A stretch of 64,000 bases of DNA from Callaeas wilsoni (lineage: Eukaryota; Chordata; Aves; Passeriformes; Callaeidae): positions 449 through 64,448 of the forward strand of contig VWPU01006188.1 in the NCBI GenBank assembly GCA_013398955.1. The letters run 5' to 3'. Each line of letters begins with the position of its first letter. The stretch's first letter is position 1. The notes under the pieces are model-generated. The model was not told where the DNA came from. It worked only from the letters and a program-made list of their open reading frames with translations, and ran no database searches. The translations under genes were made by a program, and so were the position numbers. Of the stretch, positions 1 through 13,000 are shown piece after piece.

Positions 1-83
1 CTGTGCAGGGCCAGGAGCTGGACTTGATGATCCTTGTGGTTCCCTTTCAACTCAAGGTGTTCTATGACTCCATGAATCTATGC
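1..83 (+). repeat. CR1 LINE 3' end (first copy of a tandem pair)
   Basis: The sequence reads through the CR1 3' end: GGAGCTGGACTTGATGATCC, then a CCCTTTCAACTCAAGG motif and TTCTATGA at the tail. It is cut by the left window edge. The same segment plus its non-CR1 flank recurs at about 118-268. Confidence 0.75.
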
Positions 84-268
84 AAAATTTCAAGGAAAAA
101 TAAATTATTAAAATATATGGGCACTCTCAGGCCCATAGTGGAATTCTTGGCGATGCCCTGTTCAGGGCCAGGAGTTGGACTTGATCCTTGTGATTCCCTT
201 TTAACTCAAGGTTTTTTATGACTATATGAATCTATGCAAAAGTTTCAAGGAAAGATAAATTATTTTTA
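6..268. repeat. Tandem duplication, period about 157 bp
   Basis: Positions 6-112 and 163-268 align, including the CR1 tail and about 35 bp of unrelated flank, with a few substitutions and small gaps. The copies have diverged, so the event is not very recent. Confidence 0.65.
118..240 (+). repeat. CR1 LINE 3' end (second copy of a tandem pair)
   Basis: This copy has the CR1 segment with the 'ctctcaggc...cctgttcagggccaggagttggac' signature in diverged form, followed by the same flank (AATCTATGCAAAA...TTTCAAGGAAA) as the first copy. The shared flank shows local duplication rather than two insertions. Confidence 0.7.
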
Positions 269-497
269 AAAACTCACTTTGCAGCCAGTCACAGGGCGAA
301 CCACCCTCCTGCTGAGCTCTGTGCCTCTGCAGAAGCCACGGACAGCAGTGGGTGCATGCCCAGAGCAGCACAGAGGGAAGGGAGCGCTGCTTTCCTCCTT
401 TGCACTGCCAGCACCGAGGTCCTTGTGATGCACAAAGCTCTGTACCAGCAGACCTTTCCTTCACGTGGTTCTCATGGTGCTCCTGCCAAGCCAGTGC

Positions 498-608
498 AGA
501 TTCAGAGCTTGCACTTGCACAAAAGCAAACGGTGAAATCGCAACAGATTTGAGATTCAGAGCTTGCACTTGCACAAAAGCAAACGGTGAAATCGCAACAG
601 ATTTGAGA
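498..608. repeat. Perfect 54-bp tandem duplication
   Basis: The unit beginning AGATTCAGAGCTTGCACTTG at 498 is repeated exactly at 552. No mismatches were seen over the 111-bp span, which implies a recent duplication or a repeat-assembly artefact. Confidence 0.9.
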
Positions 609-760
609 GGAGAACTTCAGCCCTGAGTCACAATTTACCTCACTGACCATAAGACCTTTACTCTTTTTACTTTGACAGGAGTGCAGGCACACCCCAAATT
701 TCCCTAGCCCCTATAATGTATAAATGACATCTTCTGCTCCCCCGTTAAAACTCCCTCCCC

Positions 761-888
761 TGTGCCATCTTCCCTAGTCGGGTTTGTTCTGTGACAGCCA
801 AACCNGTTAAAACCCCTCCAGGGGAGCCAAGGCTTGGATCAGCTGTGCCATCTTCCCTAGCCAGGTTTGTTCTGTGACAGCCAAACCT
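761..888. repeat. Tandem duplication, period 83 bp, with an unresolved base
   Basis: The segment TGTGCCATCTTCCCTAG...GACAGCCAAACC occurs at 761-804 and again at 844-887 with two differences. An N at position 805 falls exactly at the end of the first copy, so the copy number and junction may be an assembly compromise. Confidence 0.75.
805..805. other. Unresolved base (N)
   Basis: A single ambiguous base inside the 83-bp duplication. It suggests a consensus or scaffold join rather than true sequence. Confidence 0.95.
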
Positions 889-2324
889 CTGCAGGCAGCA
901 AAGTGCAGCAAGCACCCCCCCTCCACCCCGAAATGCCTTTCTCTTTCCTCTCTCTTAATTCACACAAGAGAACACTTCTAATGGTACAACTGTGAAAGAT
1001 TAATTCCACGGTTACCCACTAATTTATTCCCATATGTTTGAAACGAAATATTAAATTTTCCTTACCAATTTTTAATTGCAGCAATAGTACCTTCAAGACA
1101 TTGCACAATTTCCCCACTGAATGCGGAGCCTTCATTTTTCCAAGCGCTTTCCTTAATGAAAAACACAATGAAATTAGAATGTATGGTTTCTAAGTGTCAA
1201 ATATTGCTCTACTGTTCTGCAAGAATTATTCTGAAAGAGAAGGATTTATTTTTTTAATTATTTGCTAAAGCTGTTTTCCCTTGTTCTAAAGTAGGTCAGC
1301 ATCTCTCACACTCCTCCTCCTCCTCCTGGTGCTCAGAGGAGGCAGATGCACAAGTGGCGGTTGAAGTCCGCAGGACCTGGTAAAATTTTCAGTGACAAAA
1401 TGCTTCCAACTTAAATTCTGCTGAGTTAATCTTTGAAAATAGTCATTCAGAGAAGTTTACAGAAGTTATTAAACTTAAGTAAGAGCTCTGGATCAAAATA
1501 ATTTCCCCTTAAGCAGGGTGTAGCTAATCTTTAGAATTCTTCCAAGCAGTCATGCCTTCATTACATCTTTTTCCTACCAAAAAGACTAATCCGGATTCAT
1601 CAAAGCCTGAAGTGAGATTTACATTACTCCAGAAGCTGCTCTTTGTGTTGTAAATTTTAATTTATCTTGAGCTGGAATAAAAATTGCAGGGATTTGAATT
1701 CATCCAAAATATTATTGTACCTGTTACAGTGGCATGAAATTTTTTTATATCCTGATTTTGCAACGGAGCCTAACTCCTCATAGGAGGGGGAAAAAGAAAA
1801 TTTGTAATCCGTGAATAAGTGAATTTGTAGTGAAGATGAGGCACTTGGCCAGCTGAGATGAGAGCTCTGGTTTTAATTTAACCTACAAACTTGTTGGAAA
1901 ATGAGCAGCTGCCCCATGGCCATGGGATCTTTATCCACAGCTGGTGGGAACAGAGGCCAGGAGAAGCTCCTACCTCAGCCCTACCTGCCCATCTTCATCC
2001 CTGATGATGACCAGCTACTGGCACGGCATTGTCTGTGAGCTGTCAACACGAGAAATGTTGGAAAACAAGTCCATATATGCAGGAAACAGCAGAGTGGGTG
2101 TTCTGGAAGGGCAGAATTCGCCCCAGCTTCACCAACTTGTAGCAATTCCAGGCAATTATTTCTAACAACAGCTGTCTGAAATCACAAGGGGTTTTTTGCC
2201 ACCTTCAGATCAATGGAGCTGTGAGTTATTTTCCCCAGAAACATCACAAAATTTAAGGCATTTTGTGCATAAATGAAGATTCATGATAAAATCTAATTTA
2301 AGTGCTGCCTTCTGTTAGTGGGAA

Positions 2325-2425
2325 GCCACTGCCCCTGGTGCTGTCCCTCCAGGCCCTTGTAAAGGGCCCCTCTGCAGGTGTCTTGTGGCCTCTTCCAGGG
2401 ACTGAAAGGCACTGAAAGGTCTCTT
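2325..2425 (-). repeat. CR1 LINE fragment
   Basis: On the plus strand it reads CTGTCCCTCCAGGCCCTTGT, a CCCTCT block, TCTTGTGGCC and ACTGAAAGG. This is the usual order of the CR1 region some 300-400 bp from its 3' end, in reverse orientation. It is a diverged, isolated fragment. Confidence 0.55.
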
Positions 2426-2653
2426 TCACTTGCTGACTCAAAGTATCTGTTTCCTAGATTAAACATCTCACTCAGATTTAAACAAAAAAGAAAATTTGAG
2501 ATAAAGCATTTAGATATTTTCTATTTCCTCCTATGTCTATTTTTAAACCAAAAATAAATGCCAGCCATGAACTCACATTAGCTTTCTCAAATACAGGGGT
2601 TTTATTAAGAAAAAAGCTTCCTCTGAAAAGTCTTGCCATTTTTTCCTTCGTGC

Positions 2654-2729
2654 TCCTCCAAAATCCAGCCAGCCTTTTATCCCAACCTCTTCCTCCAAAA
2701 TCCAGCCAGCCTTTTATCCCAACCTCTTC
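2654..2729. repeat. Perfect 37-bp tandem duplication
   Basis: The unit starting TCCTCCAAAATCCAGCCAGC at 2654 is repeated without mismatch at 2691. It lies in otherwise unremarkable sequence and is the fourth short tandem duplication in 2.7 kb. Confidence 0.9.
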
Positions 2730-2933
2730 ACTGCTGAAGTTTTTCTCCTAATCAAACCTTTAAGCCTTTTAAGAGTGGCTTAAAAATTTAGGTGATATGC
2801 AAAAATAAGTCAGCTGACCGTTTTCCATCCCTCCTGGACTCTCACTCATTGCCACAGGCACAAACTTCTGGCTTCAGAACAGCGCCAGTTCATCTTCCCT
2901 GCATAGCAGAGCACTGCTTGCACACCATGTTCT

Positions 2934-3115
2934 CAAGAACCATGGAATTATCTAGGTTGGAAAAGACCTTTAAGCTCGTCAAGTCCAGCAGTTCTCCCAG
3001 CACTGCCAAGGCCACCACTAAACCGTGTCCCTGAGGGCCACATCCACACTTCTTTTAAATTCCTGCAGGGATTTTGACTCTGTCCCTTCCCCGGGAGCCT
3101 GTCCGCTGGCATCGC
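2934..3115 (-). repeat. CR1 LINE 3' fragment
   Basis: The plus strand reads the reverse of a CR1 tail: TAGGTTGGAAAAGACCTTTA, AAGTCCAGC, CACTGCCAAGGCCACCACTA, and further matching motifs to about 3115. The 3' terminal repeats are worn down to AGAACCATGGAATTA. Confidence 0.85.
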
Positions 3116-4779
3116 TGTCATGGACACAGCAGAGTCACCACTTTGTCCCACTTGAAACCCCTCCTCAACCCCCCTGGCTCCTTTGGGCACGGGGTGAACA
3201 GCAGCCTGACAGTGAACAGGAGGGCAGAGTGCTGAGATCATGGATGGTTACTGGTGAAGTGTTTCCAGACCATCTTACATCTCATGAATCAGCTCATGTC
3301 ACCCCGAGCCGTCTGTCTGATCTGCAAAGGCCTTTTTCTGACCTCCTGGTTAAAAGCTCTTTGAGGGACATTATAAATGTGCAGCATTTGAAACCAAGCT
3401 GCCCTGAAACTCATCCCAAAGGCAACAGGGCAGCTCAGGCCCCCATCCCATACAGTCCTTATTCTGACAGCTGAGGCCTCCAGAAGTGAATATTTTGTAA
3501 TGCACATGTTATAAGCTGTGCCAAATCCTCACTATTTATAAGAAACCAGTTTTGTTAGACACGGATAACTTTCCATTACATTCAAACAGATTTGACAGCG
3601 ATGGAAAGTTTTGAGCGTTCCAAAACTGGACAATTTGGAGCGATAACCAGAGGCAGTGTGGAATCCATCCCTGGAGGTTGCTCAGCCCCCACATCTCAAA
3701 GAGGGGCATTTTAGAGACAGATAAAACTTGTTTGAAATGTGTCTCCTGGTACGTAGTTTATTTGGTGCATTTTCTCTGGGCAACTTTATTACTCATAGTT
3801 CAATTTCCTTGCTTGCTCTTGAAGCAATCCTTATCCTGCATGATGATTAATCTTGCCTTCTGCAACAAATTTATTCTGTTTTTAGCCATTACTTCATCTC
3901 TTTCAGGAAGGCCTTCACACCGAGGTGCTGATTGCTGAATTGTTCCACTTTTGCATCCCTGTAATCCATCCAGGTACCCTGACAGCAGGCTGTATTTCTT
4001 ACAGCAGTCACCATGATAAATGGGATTCAATAGGTCACATTTATCTCCCAAGAAAGCCCAACAGCTCCATAAGCGGGTTCTTGTCTGATATGGCACACAG
4101 GAAAAAAAATTAACATTCAAGACAGTTCAAGAGCTTCTAACCTCTCAAGACCTGAAAAGAATGAATTTGTGCACCGAGCATATTTTAGATTTCCTTCTGC
4201 CTTCAGATCCCGGGCCACATGATCACTTCAGAGGCCGAGGGGACAAGGAGCATCTGTCTCTCACCACCTGCCACTGAACCGCCGTGCAAGGCACAGCCAC
4301 TTCTTTAATGTGCCACCAGACCCGTAGGTGAAGGAGGATTTTCCCAGCGCTGCCCTACAACACCAACACTGCTGACAGCGAGGTTTGTGTGACAGGCAGA
4401 GACTGCAGCTCTCTTTTTTTTTTTTTTTGAGCAGGTTTTCCAGAAATAAGGTGTAGTAGAAAGGCTCAAAGAGGAAAAACCCTAGACATCTTCATGCATG
4501 TGCCTGCCAAAAAGTCTTGGGAGTCCCACAGAGGAACCAGATGGCCCCATATGTGATAGTAAAACCAAAAAGACGAGGAGGAAATGCATTAATAACCATG
4601 GCAGCCACCTCATCTAGAAACACATGGCCTACACATGGCCCTTCCCCACCAAACACTTGCAGTGACTCTTCCCTTTGGATCTTGTGTCTTTTACATTACC
4701 CCAGTAAACAGGAAAAAACAATCCCTGGACACTGCAGCCATGGGGATAGCATTAGCCATGTTTTCTTAGGCAAATATTC

Positions 4780-4947
4780 AAACAAAACAGAACAAAAAAA
4801 CCATACACAACAAAAAAACCACCAAAAAAACCAAAACCAACCAAACAAAAATCAACAAAAAACCCCACCAAAAACCAAAAACCTCCCACCAACCAACAAA
4901 AAAATCCAAACCAAACAAAACCAAACCAAACCAAACCAAACCAAACA
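4780..4947. repeat. A/C-rich low-complexity tract ending in (CCAAA)n
   Basis: About 165 bp of A runs broken by C pairs, ending in several perfect CCAAA units near 4920-4946. The complementary strand is T/G-rich. It probably grew by slippage from an A-rich tail; no element is attached that I can recognise. Confidence 0.85.
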
Positions 4948-6148
4948 GTAAGTTAAAATAACATCCATTTCCCCTATTAATCCTTGGCTCCAAACATCCC
5001 CACATGAGGAAAACATGTACAATAAAAGGAGATGGTCATTTCACAAAACACGGTGCATACAATACTTCTAGCAAGTAAAATAATTTCTGGCCTTGGAGAC
5101 TATGCTGGCATCCCAACCTTTCAAAACATGAGAGTTTAAAAAATGTTAGTAATAAAGCTTACATGCTTTATTTTCTCTTCCAAGCCTGCACATTGCAGTC
5201 GAGTTGCACTTTGGGGCTTTCCCATGGATGTGTTTAAATGCAGCCATCTGTGTTTTACACTTATCACAGGGGGTCTAAGTACAAACATCCTCAATTCAAA
5301 ACTGAAGATAGAGTAGTGATTGTATGGGGGAATAGCAGGTGGCACAGCTGATGATTTCTGTGTGAAATAGGCTCGTAAGAGACAAAGAACCAGCAGGATA
5401 GCCTCACCTCTTTTCAATTATCTAAAAAAGTCTAATAAAAAGTGCTGTGACTTTCCTCTGGAGACAATCAGCTTGATAGGAGATGGCCCCTTTCTTTCCA
5501 TCATATTTACAGCTGCTGCCACCTTGCCAAGCTGTTCCTGGAGACCTTCCCCGTTCCGAATCAGTATCGATTTATGGCTCAGCAAGGGGCCATCAGCAAA
5601 GGTGATCAGCTCACCTTGACCTCCAGCACGCCGAGAAATTGCTCTGGGAATTGAACGGTGCCAAGAACAGCCAGGTGTTAAATGATCACCTGCACAGGAC
5701 CTGATCCCAAGCGAGGTGAGCATCTTCCCATCCCTCCTCCTGATGTTTGTATGAGATGGGGGAAATCAGTGCACCCTGCCTTGGGGACTGGAGCGATGCT
5801 CTTCTGTGGTTTGAATGTGCAAAGTGTCTCCAGTTCACCCCCAAAACAGAGAGATCCATGTCTTCATTTCCCTGCAGGCAAAACACCATTATCTGGGTGA
5901 ACACAGTTATCCCTGGAATAGTAAAAGACCTATTTTACCTGGTTTTATGGGGGGGAAAAAAGTCACCTGTTCATTGCATGACTGTCAATTGAATAATTAA
6001 CAAACTTTGCTAAGGAGAAGGGAAGGTCCTCTTTTTCTGAATATCTTTTCAAGTCTTAAACAGCACTCAGGCCTCAGTGAACTTAGTAGCTGCAGTTTTG
6101 TACCTGACTGAAATTCAGGCAGCTCTGGGCCAAGTAAACAAGTGGATC

Positions 6149-6232
6149 TAGAATCACAGAACTGCTGAGGTTGGAAAAGACATCTAAGATCATTGAGTCC
6201 AGCCATTAACCCAGCACTATAATACCAAAGTA
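6149..6232 (-). repeat. CR1 LINE 3' fragment
   Basis: The plus strand reads AGAATCACAGAACTGCTGAG, GTTGGAAAAGACATCTAAGA, and CCATTAACCCAGCACTATAA, the reversed extreme 3' end of CR1. The element is heavily 5'-truncated. Confidence 0.85.
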
Positions 6233-8099
6233 CTCCATTCTCCTGGTGAGTTTAGCCCCTCAACTGGAAATTACGCTTGAGGAAGAATTATAGGTTAGCT
6301 CCTTTTCAAGCAATGAAACATTTCTAAGTAGAATATTTACCTATTCTTCACTTTTTTTTTTTCTTTTAATATATTATGGTCCTGCAGTTGTGGTGGCACA
6401 GCTTTGTGCAATTGCATCAGCGGAATTACAGATTTTAGTAAAAAAATAATAATAATCTTCCTTTTCTCTATGAACTATATAACCTCTTTTTTTTTTCTCT
6501 TCCTGTAAAAACAGCTCCAAAATCGGAACTTCTGACATGAAATAGTAACTTATTTTTTCCACCAGATATTTTGAGCCGGGGCTTCACTTAAAACAGCTCT
6601 GCAGAGTTGCACAGGAATTTCAGTCCTTTAACACTTAAAAGAAGATGTCTGGTGGCTCCTACACAAAGATCCTCCACAGGGCTCCCTCCTCTCCTAGAGA
6701 AATGTCTTTTCCATTGCCATCATGCTGCCTCTGCAAGTCCAATAAAACCTTATCTGCAGGTCTTGCTTTCCAACTCCTGTCAACGATAAGGGTGTTGAAT
6801 AAGGTACGGACACATAAAGTTCATAAGCAAAGGATAAGTCATGAATTGGGATGGTTTTACTGCTGCTACAGGACATTTAAGCTAAGAAATACTCTGATTT
6901 CTTGCCCCAGACTTCTAGGGATTTATTGCTGCCCTGCATCTGAAATAAATTCAGCCACTGCAATGATCATCAAATGGGGATAGAAAAATCCCTGCCCAGC
7001 CTGAAGGTGAGAGTAGCTGGGAAATGCAGCACCAGCCTGCAAGAGCCCAGGGTGCTGGGCCTGAGTTAGCAGAGGTAATTTTGTGTAGGAGGATCTGCTC
7101 CCTCCTTCCTTACACTACAACTCTCAGTCTGAACAAATGTATGTTCAATGTGAATGGAAATTTCCATCTCTCATAAATCACCTGCACCCTGACAAGTTTA
7201 TTAAAAACTAAGAAGGGAATTTTAGTAGATTTTTTTTCACTTCTATTTACTTATGCCAAACAGAAAAGCCCTGGGGGTTTGTTTGCACTGATTTCTATTA
7301 GCCTATCCATCACAACCTGGATCTAATCTGGTTACCCTTTTCCCCACCTGCAAAATTATGTCCCAACAAACCAGATTCACAGAGGAAGACATGGACCAGT
7401 CTGCCTTTCTAGCATCTTTCTAACTCCCAGGAAACAAGGGGAGTCGTGAAGCACCATCTGCATTTGGAAGAACTGAAAAGCCTTTAAAATTCTGCCACAA
7501 GCCTAACGATGGCCTCACGGGTGCCTGGATGAGTGCCTGCCCCTCTGAGCGCCTCAGCTGAGCCTGGAACATCCTTCTTGGGATCACTGACATTGCTGGT
7601 TAACAATAAATGACAAGAGGAATATTTTCTTCCCAAAGAGAATGGGCCAAATTTTGAGTTCATGTGATGTGGAGAGAGCTTCTCCGACTTCAGCAGATCT
7701 GCTTGTTCATATCCACATCCATGTAATAGTCTTTTCCTGACAAATAAACACAGGCACTCTCTGATGGCTAAATGCACCGGTGCAGCAATTGCTGGGGGGA
7801 AAAATGTGTGTGGTTCCCTTCAATCTTCTCTTGTAAACTCATTTTTTTTGTAAATTCACTTTTCACAAAGGAGAGCCACATAGGGAATTGCCACCTGCGC
7901 CTGTTATCAACACTCTGCATTTTACATAACTTATTTCCCACCTTGAATGACTCAGAGATTCACAGTGCTTGTTTCTAACTGCTATTTGGGAGCCAGTGTT
8001 AATTTCCCCAACCAATAATAAATTTGAGCCTACAAAACAAAACCATGGAATGCAATTTTTTTCCCCTCTGCCATCGTTTAGCACCTTAATTAAGCACCA

Positions 8100-8650
8100 G
8101 CTTAGACAGATTTTAGTCTTCCTGTGTTTATGCCCAATGTACATGTGAAGAGCAATCATATTCCCCCTTCCCAGCCTCTGGTTTGCTAAAAGTAACAAAG
8201 CTGAACTCTTCTGGACTTCATTCCTGTAATGGCCCCACATTCCCTTGTACAACCCTAACAGCTCTTCTCTGCCCCACTGAGCGCTTTCACACAGTGTTTA
8301 ACCAGAATTTTCTCATCAGTATTTGTTTCTAACCAGCAGCCTTTTAGCCAACAAGGTACTCTTCTGTTACCAATTCAGACAGAACTCTGCAATGCAAAAT
8401 ACAATCTGATTTTTACTCATGGGCGTCAAGGTTATCCCACTCCTTCTGTATGGTATCCAGTGATCTCTTCCTGACACTTCACCACTTCATATCATTAACA
8501 AAGCTCAGGAGTTTTTTTATTTTCATTTTATGCTACCAATTTCCATCTGCTCCTGTAGATCTCCCTAAAAATCTTGCATTAATCAAAGTTTTATCTGCTT
8601 CACTCATAATTTCTCTCACGGCACCATGCCCGTGATACCTTGACTAGCAG
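8100..8650 (-). repeat. Possible ancient CR1/L3-like LINE remnant
   Basis: The order of motifs on the plus strand loosely follows reversed old CR1/L3 elements: a pyrimidine-rich block with CAGCCTCTGG near 8175, ATCATTAACAAAGCTCAGGA near 8490, and GGCACCATGCCCGTGATACC near 8620. Identity is low and the call rests on motif order only. Confidence 0.25.
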
Positions 8651-9589
8651 GTACTCTACTCTAAGGGCTTCTCTGGCTGATTTTTTCTTTGCAAAAAACC
8701 CCTCAGTTCATCCTGCACAACAGAGACAGCCCCATCTCTCCCTAGAAGGCCAACTTACTCAAGTCTCTTGTGACTGGAGAGCTGTGGGAGTACCTTTGGC
8801 TAAATGGCAGTAGGAAAAATGTTTTCTTTTAATTTGCACTATTGGCATAGTATGTGAGTCATAGACGTGTGACTGCTGTGGGGAAAGTGGGCGAGAGAAA
8901 ACACTTGAGACGGAGAGAGATTCTTGATTATATGATGATGTCAGAATTAAAATTTAAGCTGATTTCCTGAAAGTCTGGTGTTTAAAAGAGACAGTAGTAC
9001 TACCAGAATTTTATACTCCTTCAGGTTTTTTTAAGCTGGCATGTGAAAACACAGAGTATACTTTTTGAGAGTTTTTCTCTCCGCAGTTCATTGCACTTCT
9101 GTATTTCAGCTGGAAAAAGTTGTAAATGGTATAGTTTTTGAGGGGAGAGAGGTGTGAAGAAGGTTTCCAGGATTTCAAGATTTCCACCTAGAAGGAATAT
9201 AAGAGGTGCTTCCCCAGGTAGGTTCTTCTAAGAAGGTTACAGCCCACCCCTTCCTAACTAAGCATCTCAAATTTGCTGAAAGCTGAGAAGTCAAGCTGAT
9301 GTTCTGCTGGTAACAGTACAGTAATTATATTTAACCTGTGCCAAAAGTGATACTTTTTCACTCAGTGTAATGATTGTGTGGATGCTGGTTTCTCCAAGCA
9401 AGCATCTGTGGAATTAGGAGAAATGAAATTAGAACTCATGTCTAACTTGGCAAATGAAGAATATTTTGTGTAAAGACATCTGCTATTGAAGTCACTCCAC
9501 TGCCTGGATGTTACATATATTTTTTTGGTTTTGTTTTTGGCACACGTATAAAATGTTATAAGAACTTTTGATGATACTGTAGATCAAAG

Positions 9590-10064
9590 ACCTGTTGAAG
9601 TGAGTCCAGAGGAGGCCACAAAGATGCTTTGAGGGCCAGAGCACCTCTGCTGTGAGAAAAGGCTGAGAGGGCTGGGGCTGTTTAGCCTGGGGAAGAGGAG
9701 GCTCCACAGAGACCTTAGAGCCCCTTCCAGGACCTAAAGGGGCTCTGAGAGAGATGGAGAGGGACTTTGGACAAGGGCGGGGAGTGACAGGACAAGGGGG
9801 AATGGCTTCACACTGCCAGAGGGCAGGGATAGATGGGATATTAGGAAGAAATTCTTCCCTGTGAGGATGGTGAGGCCCTGGCACAGAGTGCCCAAAGAAG
9901 CTGTGGCTGCCCCATCCCTGGCAGTGTTCAGGCCAGGTTGGATGGGGCTTGGAGCAACCTGGGCTAGTGGAAGGTGTCCCTGCCCATGGTAGGGGGGGTG
10001 GAACTGGATAAGGTTTAAGGTTCCTTCCAACCCAAACCATTCTGTGATTCTAAAATTCTGTGAT
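9590..10064 (+). repeat. CR1 LINE 3' segment, about 475 bp
   Basis: This is a long, well-preserved CR1 tail: GGCTGAGAGGGCTGGGGCTG, TTTAGCCTGGGGAAGAGGAG, GGATATTAGGAAGAAATTCT, GGAAGGTGTCCCTGCCCATG, and the end TTCCAACCCAAACCATTCTG with ATTCTGTGA repeats. The 5' truncation near 9590 is typical. Open frames through it are not functional genes. Confidence 0.95.
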
Positions 10065-13000
10065 TTTTAGACCAATCTGGGGTAGTTTATATTACTGCAT
10101 CTAAATTAGGCGGCTGTGCAAAAGAAGAAAAAACTAAATCCTCTTCACAACTCCCTTATAAAGGCAAATGGGTGCAGACGGACCTTAGTGTGAATGACAA
10201 TTAGCTTAGCTGGACTGAATTATTTTTTCAGCTAAAACAAAAAGACTCAGGAGGAGGCATAAATTGCAACCTTGAGGCTGAACCTCTTCAATATCCAATG
10301 AACAAGGGAAATGAGTCTGACTTGCTGGTGGAGGGGCAGACAGGAGGGAAAAGGAATGAAAGCATGTCAGCACAGGCGTCCTTGGTCTTTTGATTTTCTT
10401 AGATAGACTCCTTCTGCAGCTCTCTCCATCCTCTTATCCTGACCCTGGTCCCTGCAGCATATCCCAGTGCTTTGGCTGGGGCAGAAGGAGTGAAAAGGAA
10501 GAGGACAGCAGGGGCAAGGCAGAGATGAGCACGTCCCAGTCATGGAGGGATTGCCAGAATGCTGGACAGAACAGTAACTGCACAGGTCACTTCACTCTGC
10601 CTTGCACACACACGGTGTCCCCAGATTATAAATCTGGCATACTCATAGATTTAGAACTCTTTCTAGGGGAGCTGCAGAAGTGGCAGCCACTTGGATCAGA
10701 TGCTGACCAGAGGGGAGCTCCAGCACACAGTGATCTGGCTCTTCCCTTGTGAGCAGACACCAAAGAAAGAAATGAACAATTCAGATAAATGAGAGAAGCA
10801 GGTCACGCCTGTTTACCTGCTTAGAATCCACTCCAATTTCCCTGTGCACCTGTGGAGAAGGGTCCCCCACTCTCAAGATCTTTCCCCTGTTATGTCAGAG
10901 AGCAGGGCTCTGCCACTCTCTGCTGTACAGGTGCTGAGCACCAGGGAAGCCTGGCAGAAACGAGCAGAGCCCACTCCTCCTTCTGCTTCAGGCACTGCAG
11001 CTTTTGACTCTTAGCAGTGGACATATCTCACCCTGACCCAAATACCATATGTCCCACAGTGCTGCATGTGCCAGCCAGTCTTACCAGGCTCCCTCATGCC
11101 AGCAGCCTCACTCTACTCATTCCTGGCATCCCAGGAAACCCACACACGCGCTCCCTGATGGAGCATCTTTTAATCCTCTGCCTAAGACAAGAATTTATTA
11201 AGAGGAGCCAGGAAGAAATACATCACACTTGGTCTTCTCAAAGCTGCACTGGGCAAACACATGGGCTTGCCACATATTTCCCTGGCCCCATATGGAGAAG
11301 GAAAGGCTGGTAAGCTCACAGCTGAGTGACTTGTAACCCACCAGGACAGGGATGGGAGCCAGCTGCCATCTGAAGGAAAGCAGGGAGAGAGCAAAAGCTA
11401 TGGGGGAGCAGATAGATTCTCTTTAACTGGATTAGCTTCTCACAGAATATTATAACATTCTTATCTCCTCCCAGTTCCAGGGCTTTCCTGACACTCATGT
11501 GCTTTATGATCCTACTCTCACTAGATAAATATTAAAGAGCAGAAGGAGCATAAAAGAGATCAGTAACAGAGACAAGTAAAATTTGTAGAGGAGTGGAATG
11601 CTGCTGAAGCACCAAGAACCAGGGAATCAAAATCAGTGACCTTAGAGAATATTCACATTTCACATGAAACTACCAGTAATCATTACAAGGGACAAGGATA
11701 GACATTCAAGTGACATAAAGCTCTGACAGAACTCTTAAGCAACCATTGAGCTTCTCCTTAACAGGCAGGAGTTTAGGAGCAGGTTTATAAAGTTTCTGGA
11801 AGGTACAAGTGAAGCTATGGAGAAGATATTTTAAAGTCATAGAGTATGAGAAAAGACTCATGTAGATGTTCTGACAAAGTTTTGTCTCCTGCCAACATGA
11901 TTTCATATCCCCAAGTTGGAGTTAAATTACCTTCAGTTCAAATTAGCCCAGTTATTTGGGCTGGCTTTCAAAGCTCAGCTCAGCAGGTAGACTTCTTATC
12001 TTCCTTGAAAAGCAGCACCACATTGAGCAGATCAAAAGTTGTATTTACATTCCCCAGCCAAATCTCAGCCATGGAAAGGCCTGGCCTGTACCTGTCCCTG
12101 CATCTAAACAGGCCTGTGGCATTCACTTTGGAGACCCCTCAGCTTCCCCTCCAGAAAGGGAACACCAGGATCACAACCTAGCCAGAGATGAGGAGGAGAG
12201 GCACAGCCTGGGCCAGGTGTTTGGCACACACCTAACTCCAACCACCTGAACAACGTCCCTTGGTGAGGTGGGTCCTCAAAACACTCATTACTGGCTTATC
12301 TCATTAAAGCAGCCTTTGAAGCAGGAGGACAAGCTGAGCCCTGAACCACTGGTGATGTGATGTCCGGGTTCCTCATGCAAGGGACACTTTGAGGAGAAGT
12401 GAATGGTTTAGCACCCTCCCCTGCATTTCACCCAGGCAGAGCGAGCTGCTGTCCAGGTTTCACCTGCCTAGAAACCCCCACAAGTTTGCTGCTTTTACTG
12501 GTCAAGATTTCCTTCTGCTGCTTTTTACTTTGGCTGCAAATGAAGATCAGACACAGAAGAGCTTCACAGCTCGTGTATCTCAGAGCAGAGCTCATGAATG
12601 TGTGTCATTCTGCTATCTTCAGCCATCTACTGTAATCACACAAGTATTTTAACAAGTAGAGCTTGGTGTTGGTTATTTTCCCCTTGCACTTGTTTGAAAA
12701 CTAAAAGAATGGATGCTAACCCCTCCCCAAGGTGCTGCTCTATGAGTGAGACTTACCAGGGACAGCGAGGGTGTCACAAACCTTCACTCCCTGCATGCAC
12801 AGGGACTCTGTTATTGCAAGGTGCGTGGCAGGACCAGGAATTGGCAGATGTTGGCTTTCTCCAAGCTTCCACGTTCAAAGATATCATGGGAAGCGGTGGT
12901 GTGATCCCAGTAAGGGGATGGTGGCCATGAGCAGCATCAGCAATCCAAACCCTGCCTGAATCCTGCTGCTTCTCCCACATCCCGGCGTGGTCTTCCCAAT

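Noticed and set aside
9492..10040. Open reading frame of about 180 codons on the minus strand
   Set aside because: It lies almost wholly on the antisense strand of a CR1 tail; the frame is a by-product of the repeat.
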